Source: Malurus cyaneus samueli
Taxonomy: Eukaryota > Chordata > Aves > Passeriformes > Maluridae
Reading direction: 5' to 3'
Length of the DNA: 64,000 nt
Assembly (NCBI GenBank): GCA_009741485.1
Contig: CM019236.1
Span: 63,434,038-63,498,037 of the forward strand
The position numbers and the translations under genes were made by a program. Shown piece by piece: positions 43,701 through 55,700 of this stretch. Every line of letters begins with the position of its first letter. The stretch's first letter is position 1. The notes below the pieces were generated by a model. It saw nothing but the letters and a program-made list of their open reading frames with translations, had not been told where the DNA came from and did not search any database.

Positions 43701-46700
43701 TTGTAATGATTCCCAGCCCCACCCTGTCTTCCAGGGAGCTTCACTGCCAATTCTTCCAGGGAGCTCCACTGCTGCTTCTGATGAAGAAAAAGCTTTCTCT
43801 TCTACTTCAAAAAGGATATGCAATTTGATCCATAAAGCAGAGTAGAGGAGGCTTTTCTTGTGCTGTGTGTACCACTGAGAGATGTGTACCACCTGCCACA
43901 AATTCTGAAACTAAAGTGTTTAATCACTGGTTAGTGGTTATAATTTTGCTAGCAAAAAAGCTCAATCCAGATACAATATCAATACATGCATATGTTTGTC
44001 TGTAGACCTAGTATCCATTAATCTTCATAAAATACTTGTGAGATATGTAATGAGACTTAACCTAATTTTAGCTGAAACGAGACTCTGAAGAGAAGTTGCT
44101 GATTTCAGATTAGGAGTAAGTTTTTAATCTCCAGTTTTTTAGATCTTTAGAATGGTTTTAAAAANNNNNNNNNNNNNNNNNNNNNNNNNAAATAATAATA
44201 CTTTAATGTTTATTATAGCACTTCAATTTATTGACACTACCTTTATGCAAAAGTTCCAAAATACTTACACTTACTTTGTTTTCTTTTTGTAGCCTTATAT
44301 TTTTACAGATCCTCCTACCATAAGAGTTGCTCATGGAAAGATTTTCTCAGAAGTTGTTTGTTTTTTTCACCAGTGACACATACTGTGCGGCTGTATAAAG
44401 TCCAGGGTAAGAGTTGTGAACTTCTGTCTCTCTTGTCAGTTATTGTACATCACTACAGTCTTGGATCCTACCTGCATTTTTAATGTTTAAATGCACTTCT
44501 GCAATATGCAGGATTAATGAGACTGAAGTTGCATGACTCCAGAGCATCATGAATCCTCTCTGAGTATCACGCTAGTCGTTAAGCTGGTATACCTAAGCTC
44601 AACAGATTTGTTGGAGTACCTCTCCTGAGTCATCTGAATGCAGTAATTAGCTGTATGTTTGGAAAACATATAAAAAAATCCCGTAGATAATGTAAAACAT
44701 AGTTTATTTCATAGTGTCACATTTACTGATGGAAGTGCAATAATATTTTCCCTACAATGGCCAAGAATATAAGGGTATAGATCAGAAAGAAATCTAGTTT
44801 GCTTCATAACTGTAGGCTTTAGTTATTTATGACCTTTGAATGTCCTTCATCTTGCTTGGAAGGGCTTGTGACAGAATTGGCTGTGCCTTTTGAGTGGCAC
44901 CAACACCAACTTTTTGGCTCTTAGAACATAACAACACTCCAGCTTGCCTTGTGTTTTCTTCCGTAAGGCTTTCAGGTTTTTGTTTCTCTACTGTTCAGCT
45001 ACTGATTTCAAGGGAAATTCTAAGTAAACAGTAATTTTGGAAATCCTGTATGCTTCCAACTTGATGAAATTAGCCACTGAAAAATGTAAAAGAGTGACAA
45101 AATCATGGTGCAATTGTATGCAATTATTTTCCTATGGAAACCTGAGTTAACATGCTTAAGTGTATCTTTCTGTAATTAAGAAACATACATTTTCAGTTAT
45201 TTATTACTTTATTTACTGCAATTATTTGAAATAAAGAAGCATTTTTGTTTCAATTTTTCAACACTTGAAGGAACTTGCAATTGTTTTGTATTAATTTTAG
45301 TGTAGGAGTCAAAATTGTCTTAACGTTTTTAAAATCTTATTTATCATATTTAATGATTTTTCCTAAACAACTTCAAATAAAAAAAGTTCTAAGTACTTTG
45401 CAAGTCTTCCTTGCTTTTTTCCTCCTTTTTTTTAAGTTTCAAAATTATTATTGACATCATCTGTTTGATTTTTTAGGTTTTCTTTTCTTTTGTTTTAATT
45501 CTAGTCTATTTCACTGTAGAACTTAATTGATTCAGATGCTCGTTTTTGTGGCATGTGTACATTTAAGTTTGAAGTTGCTGGAGTTTATTCCTATGCCAAA
45601 AGCTGATCAGAGTTCACTTGCCAGCTGATGTGGTATTCTGGATCAAACATTAGCTCACACTCTGTAGGAACACAAACCAGGAGTTTGCATAGTAATTTGT
45701 TGTTGATGATCTTAAGGAAACAGAACATATATTTGAGATTGGTTTCTTGGTTTTATGTGACAATATACGTAAAATCAGCTTAGATGAAAAAGGTGCCTTG
45801 AGGTGAAGATGTACCAGGTTGCCAAGAATGCGGAAATGAAGTTCAGTTCCCATGTAAATTTTGGTAAATTAAAGTTCTCAGCAAGGAGGGAACATATAGA
45901 GGAAGATACTTATTGTAATGAAGGGGAGAGGAAAAGCCTGACAAGCCCCTTTTCTTTTTAGAGTGAGGTTGTTATTTTAAAATGAATTTTTCTGTAGTAC
46001 TTCCTTTTCTTTAATTTGCTGCTGAATATCTGCTAGAGGTATTCTTCCCTTTCACAACCACAGAAAGAGCTGTCAGTGAAAATCACTTGCTTGCCAATTC
46101 CTAACACTTAAGTTTATCTTTCCTTGTGAGTGTACTGTGTACAAGAAAAAATGATGCGAAATATATATTTTTGTATTATCTGTTTGCTTTCTGCTGTGTT
46201 TTTATTTTGAGTTCTTCAAGTTTTCTTTTTCAAACTTTACAACTTGATGGCTTTGCATCTTCTTTTGCTGGGGTCTGTTTCCTTGGCTTTGTAGAGGAAG
46301 TTATTTGTATAGCATTACTACAATTACAATAAGGTATTTTGAAATCTTCCTAGATATGAATAGTAACAAAGCATGTGGAAAAATCAATACGTGTATATGT
46401 ATAAATGCATTTTGATTTCAAACAAGGATCTGATCTCCTGTTATAACCTACCTGCTTGCCAAGGGGCAGCAAGCCTGATTACATGGCTAATCCAGCTTTG
46501 GATAATACTTCCAAGTCCTACTTCTTCTGCAGCAATTTTGGAAAAACACAGCTTTTACCACTTTTGGCTTTTAGAAGTCTGTTCATTTTGAGCAGAGAAT
46601 ACTCTGGGTTGACAGCTCGCTTCAGTAATGACCACTGAGGGATTTTTAACTTCTTCTGCCCATTGGCATTTGTTTTTTATATAAGCAAGATTTTGCTAGT

Positions 46701-49700
46701 CTCTTTGTCAGAAGCTTCTCATGCCTTATTAACTTCATAGTATTTTAGTATAGCCCCAAGTTCTATAGTATAAAAATGGTGAAATTCAAAGCTAAAATAC
46801 TGTATTCTTTTTCAATGTACTCATGCTTTTAAATACTTGGAAAAAACACTTTAAATATTTGGAAAATCTGTGACTGGGAACATCAAAATGGAGCATAAAA
46901 ATCCACATTTTCTAGACTAGGGTTGGGAAAACAGAAGTATTAGCTGAACCCAATGTTTTCATTTAGCACTGAAGTTAAATAGCCATTGGTAAATGTTAAT
47001 ATTTTAACAGTTGCTGTACTTCTGCAGGTGGCATTCAGATTTTGAAATAGATGAGGAAATAAATGCTTATCTCTGTTCTGCTTGATGCAATTCTTTTCAT
47101 AATCATTGGTCCCATTAGACTACAGAAAGAGTAGAACAGCTGATGCTGAGTGATGGTATGATTCCATTTCAGACTGTCTTGAACTGTTTGAAAAGGTCAG
47201 GTTATTATTAAAGGTATTTAATTTTCAGTAGAAGGCACTATAGAAAAAAATCTCACTGGACAATTCATCTGAATTTTCAGACACTTAATCCTTCTTTTAA
47301 TAAATAGGATCTTTCCCTGCACAAAGTTTTGTGCCCTTCTCGTGGTTGTATCGGTTGAAATTTCTTAATTCACTGTCCGTAAGGAAGATTTTTGCTCATT
47401 GGTAAAAACAGCTGCTCACAGTTTCCTGCTCTGTTGAACAGTTCTATCAAGAAGCTGATAACTTCATTCTTGTCTGGGAATGGTGACAACTGCTTAGTAG
47501 TGAAGGGAAAAAGTGAATGGTCAGGTCAGCATTCAGTTGTGTGCTGTTTCCTACTTATTTACTGGAACCCACTTTGGTTCTCACCATTCATTGCTTCTGT
47601 GGCCTCCAATGCTCTCTTTCAGACTGTCTGTTCAATTTGTACCAAGTTAGAAATACTGCTCTATCATCTGTTACGTAACTGAACTGTCTTCTGATATCTG
47701 GTTAGATACAGCAGAAAACAAAAACTAGCAGTGCAAAACTAGATTGCTGTTCTACAGTTATTCTTATGCATGTGGCAGTCACTTTTAGAGATTTTAAATG
47801 AATCTATTTCATGTAGGTTTGGAAGGACAGTCTCTTGAAGTTTCCAATATTGTGGACATTAGAGGAGAATATAACCGTGAACTTGCAATGAGAATTTCAT
47901 CTGACATAAACAGTCAAAAGAGATTCTATAGTGACCTTAATGGATATCAGGTAATTGCTATCTTTCATTATAAAAGCTTAGGATGTCAGGTTTTGACTGT
48001 CTAAATGTAAAGAGCTTATATTAAACAAACTCTGATGTTAAACTGCACTAATCATTTGAAAGGAGAAATGCTTTTTAAAAATGTGTCTGTTACAATTTGA
48101 TGTTGACTGGATGAAGAAGTAACTGTTTGCTTTTAAAGAGTTTTCTGAATATTCCTTTATGTCCTTTTTAACATAAGAATTATAATACAGCAAATTATGG
48201 CAAGTCACCATGTAGTTTCTTGTATATCTTCATGCTTCCTTCCTTCTGCTTTGTTTGTTTAATTAGAGCCCTTTGGATAACAGTGATAAGTGTACATAAG
48301 AACCAGACCTAGTGAGCAGCTGCTTGCTGCTGTGTTGGAAATAAGGGATGTATTTTTGGATGTATTATTGTTTTCTGTTGATGATGCATTGAGGAAACAG
48401 CGAGATATTGTCTTAAATTGAATTGTGCATACACACAAGAGAAAAATGCTTTTTCCTTACCTTCCGTCTTGTAAAAATGGTTGTAGGAATATGGGGAGAC
48501 CCCTGACTCCTGCTGCTGTATAGTAATGTGTTTTGCTGGAGACAGTGAAGTATTTATTAAAATAATTTAATACTACTACTGATTTGCTATGTACCATTCA
48601 AGAATACCAACAGCACCTCAATAAGTTTTCATTATAAACCTACAATCCCTTTTCTGCTGCCTAAATCTATTCACCGATTGCTCTCTAGAGGAGAAATATT
48701 CTTCTCTTACTTTATACTGTGATTATTCCTTTTTGTAGGTTTCCTTTCTGTAGGTTACCTTGATGAAACTTTCACCTTTTTTAATATTCTTTGATCTAAA
48801 AGTACATTGGAATTACCATTTTCAAGTGGTAATTTTAGCTACAAGCCTGCAAAAATCTAAATAATACGTTGAGTGAATGCTTTCGTGATGGTTGTTCTTC
48901 CAAGCACATGGGACAAATGTCTGAAATGTCTTTGAATTAATTGCATAAAAAGAATGTATTTTATTGAAGTTTGTGTTCATATTGCAGATCCAGCCCAGAC
49001 TGACGATGAGCAAGTTGCCTATTCAAGCAAATATCTATCCTATGATACCAGGCTTATATCCAAGATGTTGGCGTTCGTTTAACACTTCATTCAGCTCAGT
49101 CTCTAGGTGTTGCAAGCTTGAAAAATGGTAAATATAAGATGGTAGATATGATAAAGGCCTCTCCTTCATGATTTTCTAAATAGCTCATTCAGAGATTACC
49201 ATACTTACTTAAAAGCATTTGAAGAGAGGAAATATGCTTCTCCAACTCTGACAAGTTTTAGAATATGTCCCTGACAGAGGATGAAGAGGTTGTTGCCCCA
49301 TGAGTTCCTGTCATCTTCAGTGAAAGATCTCTCTCAAACTAGAAGCAGAGGAAAAAGATTGCAAAAAAGAGAAAAAGAGCAATAAATTTTCAGAACAAGT
49401 ATTTTCACACAATAACTCTGGTGGAACTCAGGGATGAAATAGTGAGCTAAAGGATATTATTATTTCTTTTGTATACTACCCTAGTAGCAGAGAACTTAAG
49501 AAGGATGTTGATCATGTTTTTTGTTCTGTTTGTTTGCTTTAGGTGTACAGCGCTAGTCTTTGGCTATACTCAGGATAGCCTAACTCCCCTGCCAAGGAAA
49601 AAGAACAGCAGCTTTTTTGAAGATTAGTTTTAGTGAAATAAAGGATAAATATGACCCTGGGTAAGAGTGAACATACCTCTGAAGCAAAATCATACCTCAC

Positions 49701-52700
49701 AAATTTAATGGAGTACTTTGACAGAGCTGATGAATATGTTGACAAGAAAAATCAATTCTTATTAAGAATTCCAAAAGAGACACAGTCTTTCTCCTCGGAG
49801 CAGAAGAGGGTATATGATGAATGACCTGGAGGACTGGAAGCAGAGCACAGTTATTCAGTCTATCAGAACAGAGGAAGTATTCTAATAAAGCTAGAGGTAG
49901 TGGCAAAATAAAGTATATCCTTCTCAAGTCAAGATGTATAATTCCTTGCTGTAATATATAGTCAGTTTGAATTTATATGGTTTTGAAAGACAATGGAATG
50001 AATACCCAGAAAAGTCCATCAGAAATTGCACCAAAACCTACTTCCTTGTTTAAGAAAAATGTCATAAATACTCTGTTCTGACAAAAGGTGATTACCTTGC
50101 TGGTTTGGTGACAGTATTAGCAACATAATTCATTTTAGGACAAGGCATTAATGTTGATCTATACAGTGATGCTGTATAAAACCACAGTGGAAAATACCAG
50201 CCCTCAATTCCATACCCTGAAAACAACTTCTGTTGTAAACTCTGCAATGTTTTTGTCCAGAATCAAGATTTCTGATTGTGAAACCACTGAAGAACCAGAG
50301 ATTGATGCAAATGAAGCTGATGTGGTTTAACCTGTTTTTCACATGTCTGTTTGCCCAACTGGTAACCATGACTTGGGGTTAGGCCTATGAATTACATCAC
50401 ACTGTGGTCCAAAATATATCCAGAGCTCTTGACAGGAGCAATTGCTGGCTCAGTTACTTCCTCCAGATGGGGGTGGTAACTGGCCATTGATTGGTATGAA
50501 AATTGGGAAGGGACTCAAATTCTACATGAAGTAGTTTCCAAAATTACCACCTTAAAATTCGACCATATTTTTCATGGTTTCCAGACTCGGCCTGAGTAAA
50601 AGAAGTATCTCTGATAGTTTGTAGTTGTAGTTAACGTAGTGTAGAGGCTAGACAAGGTGGAGTCTTGTTGGTCTCTAAAAAGGGGGGAATGATGCCTAGT
50701 GATTTTTGATTAAGCTTTTTACACATGCTATACCCTCTATGCATCCCCCTGTACCCCTTAGCCCACATGCTTGTAATTCTGGAGCCTGATATTCCAGCTG
50801 AGTTTAAGAATTCTGCTGGGCAGAGAGACAAAACATCCTGAGGAAGGAGTCAGTGTGACCTGTGCTATCTTAAACCCAAGACTCCAGCCTTGGGTGAAGC
50901 CTTCTCTCTGGAACATCTTGTGTAAGCTGGGCTCTGGCCTCATTCTGAGGGGGATTCATTAGAATAGGGGGACATTACTGCATTTGTGAAGTTTCTTATT
51001 GGCGAATCCTAGACAGATACGCCAGTTGCTGAAATCTATAAAACTTGTATCCGTGCTATACACAGGCGTGCATTCTGCCATCAAGTTGTGCACCTGGGAT
51101 CCCAAATACCAAGTAAAACCCTTTTTATCCCCTTAACCATGTCTGTGTCATTATTAAAAACTGGCCATTCAAGGCAACAAAACATTCGTCTTCTGAAGGT
51201 CAAGAATCACACAGACTATTCTGAATTATACAGAAAGATGGGCTGATGGGAAAGGAATTATCATTTTGCAGATACTGCCTGAAACTAATCAATTTTTTAA
51301 AAGTAATAATTTGCAATTTTGCTTGCCCATGCATTCAGTTCACAAGCCTCCAATTCAGACACAGTTCTGGGAAAGGCACAAATGAGGAAGGTGGCTTACA
51401 AAGACAGATGCTCTCATGTAGTTTTTGGGATCAGACAAGTTCTCAAGGATGACTGATGTTCCCTAATTGTGGAACAAGCAGGAAAAATGAAGTAAAAATA
51501 TGGTAGTAATAGAACAGGGAAGCCTTTTAATTCATATTTAGTGCTTACAAAAGCACTAATCTTAGAAAGTGATTTGTTGACAATTACCAGGAGAAATACC
51601 AGGATTTCAGAACCTTTAAAAGGTTAATTGCCCAGCCTTGTCTCACCAGAATAATTTCAATCAACCAGGCTTTTAAGCAGGAAAATATCTTTATGCATTG
51701 AACGTGCAATTATTCTAGTAACATTGTAAAGATCCCTGGTGAGATGCACAGACCTGTGAAATTATCCTGGTCCAGGATACAAAGGTACTTTTGATGTGGA
51801 AGTCTAAAGCAATGTGGAAAGAACAAACAATGATAGAGCTATTTGCAAAACTGATTTGACAAGTCCTGGTCTCAATTCAGTGTTAAGTCTGTTTTGAAAA
51901 CAAGCATGGACTAAAGGACCTTCCAGCATGAAGGAATGCGTGTTTACTCACACCTCGAATTAGGAATAAAAATATTTTGGTCTTCTATCCAGTGATTAAT
52001 CTCAAGACTCAACTTTCTAAAAAGGTAAAATAAAAAGCTGCTGTAATATCTGTTCTCCTTAGCTCCACTGGAATGAATTACAATTGTACAAGATCCAGCA
52101 GTGTGCTGAGGCAGCTTTTGTTGAGCCTGGAAATCAGTATTTCTCAGAAACAGGACAACAGAACTGTGGGTCAAAAAGTTCAGAAATAATTTTCCTGTAC
52201 TCACTTCAAGAGAAATAGAACACCCCTCCTTTGGAAAGAAAGTGGGCAGGAGGGCTGGGGAAAAGCTAGCTGGAAATTTTAAAGGAGAATACTTGGAGCA
52301 AAATAATATCTCATGGATCCCTAGGATATATTAAAATACTTAAGATCAAAACAGATGCTAAAGGGTGGAAGTAACTAGAAATACACCTTCACCACAAGAT
52401 TGTATAGAAGATCACATGGCATGTTGCAGCCTGGAGGCACAAAGCATGGACAATAGGCCTCTCCCCTTGTAGTCAAGTAAAGCACTCCAAACCTCTTAGT
52501 GTGGCCAGGAAACTTCTGGTAGAGCAGCACACTGTTGCTCAGGATGCCAAAAAAACTATGCTCCAGGGAAAGTTTTCCACCACAGATGAAATGCTCTTCA
52601 TTGGTCTGAGATTTTAAAAAAAACCTCAAGATAAAGGCTCCAGGAAAACTTGTTTCTCAATAGCAGATTGCCCCATATTTGGCGAAGTTTGAGATTAGAC

Positions 52701-55700
52701 TGACTAATATAACGTATTTTAGCTCTAGGATTAGAGATCTTGCAGATCTTACATATTCTGTTAGTACATAAGTACTTATGGGAACTAGTATATACACAGA
52801 ACAACAGACCCAGCTGCCTGAGGGAGAATCAAAATTTCCTAGTCTGGGTGTACCAAAAACCATCACTTTGATACTGAAAAAAAATATTCGTAAAGCAAAA
52901 AAAAAATCAATTACTTACACTGATCCCACGAACACTTAGTGCATGGTGCTTTGGAAAAAACTGCTTTGCTCTATTCCCTGTTGATACCAAGCAGAGCTAA
53001 AAAGAATTCACTACGTATTGACTTGTCTTGAACATACAGAAGAAAATAAAGACATTTAACTGTTTCAGAGTTTGAACCCTGTGGGGCTTTCCCCACAGAT
53101 CTACAAAAACACGAGTTGGTCATCTGTGGAAAGCCATTATGAGGCCTAGGCCTGGTAAGGGCAGAGAAGGTCCGTGAAGGCTCTGGAACATTCGGTGCCG
53201 TTGGCCACAGTTGGCCGACAGCCGGCAGGTGCTGTAACAGTTCCAGTCGGGTCTCTCTCGAGTGCCCGCGAGGCCGTGAGAGGCAGCAATGTAACTCTAT
53301 GGCAAGGGTAGTCAGCATGAGCCTCCTGCAATGGCCGAACTACCATATAAGGAATTTTATAATGTTAGTTATACGTCTGTACCTTACGTTACCGTTATAG
53401 TTATAAGTCTGTACCTTACGTTACCGTTATCCCTGTTACAAAAAAGCGTTACATCTAACCGCTGTCGCCGTTACGAGCCAAGGGTATAAAAACCCCGGCT
53501 TCAGTTAATAAAGTGGATGAGATAGCACGTACAACCAAGTCTACAAGGTCGTTTATGTGTCTCTCCCCGTCTCCTCGCAAATGGCCACTCCAACAGTCAT
53601 CCATCACAAAATCACAGGAGATAAAAACATATTTTCCCTTCTTGAACACTTTTGCTTATATTTGCTGTGATGCTTAAGGAAATCATTTCCTTCCAACTGT
53701 GGTAACACTATCAATCAACATTGCCATTTAAAAAAATTAAGATGTTTTTTGCCTTGTGCCTTGCTTTCTGTTTTGATTTTGAAGAAAATACAAAGGCATG
53801 CTAGGACTGTCCTATCTCACCAGAGCTGTAGTAACTGCACTAGCCTCTGCTCTGTGCCTCAGTTTTGGACTTTGCAGTGTTGTAGTTTAGTACTATGGTT
53901 AGATAAGATTATTAAACCAAAGAAAATTAATTTCTGAGTATTGCAGAACTGAAAATAAAGTAACCAAAAGACTTATCAGATGACGAATTAACCAGTTAAC
54001 AAGGGCAAAAAACCATACAACTGTACTCATAAAAAAGGGAAATAATCCAACACAAAAAGCAATTATTCTTTGCAAGCTTTCCTGTAATACATATGCTAAG
54101 GGAGGTAAGGAAAAAAACTAACAAAACATCTAGCCAAAAATCAAGGAAACCGCTTGCCATCTATCCTATTGCAAATTCATACAAGGACTTAGAAAGTTAG
54201 TCAATCCATATCACACTAAGAACCCTGAACAGATGGCATTTCTTTTAAGACAGAAAACGTTAGGACAAATTGATTTAGAAACTCCTATAGAATTACATTG
54301 TTATTCCCAGTGGGACAACTTAATTAGCGCAATTAAAATGCAAGCCAATAAGCCTTATGGTGAAGCATAATATTAATGAAGTAGATTTTCAGAAGTATCA
54401 CAATTTCATTTTTATTGTAAAAATGTTACAAAAGCTGAACAGCAGCCTTCTAATATTAGCTTCAAACTGAGATATGTGACAGACTTTTTCTGTTTAAACA
54501 TACCATTTTGCTACCTCAGTTTGTCCAATTATTTTAATAAAGCAAATAATTCAAATTTGTAGTTAGAATTATACAACTGCTAGATTCAGTGATTATTTTT
54601 ATAAGCAAAAGATGAATTTGAATATAAAATGAAATTAGTTGAAGTGTGACCATGCAGGTAATGAAAGGTAAAAATTAAAAACCATGATATAGTTCAGCAT
54701 TCACAGATAAAAACACAATAAAATGAAGAAATATGAAATTACATATAAAATTAAGAATAAGGGAACCCTGTTCAACGAATCAAACAATTCATTGTAAACA
54801 ATTATGGGACTTAATACACTAAATGGTTTTAAACTGTCAACCCACAGACCTCAAAGTATGTGCTTCTAGGAGAGACTGCTGAAAGAAGAGAAAACTGTTC
54901 TGTCCCTTCCAGACTGATTTACACACATAAAAGGGGAAAAAAAAATAAAGAAAGCTAACCACCCCTCCCTCTCCCAAAAAAAGATGAATGATTACTCTTG
55001 CATATTTCCTGAGATGGTAAGCATAGAACTCCCAGTTTGCCTTATGAATGCAACTTAGGTTTTCACAAAAGTAACTCAGAAGAAACATGCTGCCAACTAA
55101 CTAGCTTCATAAATGTTCATTTCTTTATCTTCTGCCTTCTGAAATACCCAGTTCCAAAAGGAGTATAGTAGAATCCATATGGTAATTAAGTCACTGTAAG
55201 AATGCTGCCATTTCCCAATTTCCAATTTGAAAACTAATAGGAGTATGCTGTTGCTCTCCAATAATTACGCAGCTAAAAATACAGATAACCCTAGAGAGCT
55301 AAATCAGAACAGTTCCTTGCTGCACTGTCTTCATATTCACCAAATTGGGACTCAGTATCCTAATTACTATATTAAACTAAATATGCTCATATCAGCTCAA
55401 AAAGTAGCTCTGAACCAGAAACAACTCATTCACAATTAAAAAAAAATCAGAAAAGTAAAGAGGTAAAAATGAATTAGTATGTCCTACACATTTTCACCAT
55501 AGAAAGTGAAAATTAATTGATTTTGTTGATAATAATTGCTCACATCTCACCAGACCCTGAAATTACAGAATTTCTTGCAAGGATGGCATCTTAAGTTTTT
55601 TCATGAATCATAAATTTTCTCCACATTTTCACATTTTCAAATTTCTGTTGTGTTTTTACTCCAACGTAGGGTTATGAAGCATGAACTTCTGCCAATCATT

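Larger units (their letters stand above)
44190..50211. repeat. Inverted duplication, arm B
   Basis: This is the reverse complement of 30492-36563, about 6.02 kb. Differences are mainly one-base indels, with deletions dominating (for example one C lost in CACCACGTG at about 44371 and one T lost at about 46261). Both ends are sharp: the 25-N gap on one side and 50211 on the other, after which similarity to arm A stops. Confidence 0.95.

Noticed and set aside
36564..44164. Spacer as part of a continuous hairpin (missed-adapter read)
   Set aside because: Sequences either side of the would-be axis near 40376, and just inside both arms, are not complementary. The inversion therefore does not run through the spacer.
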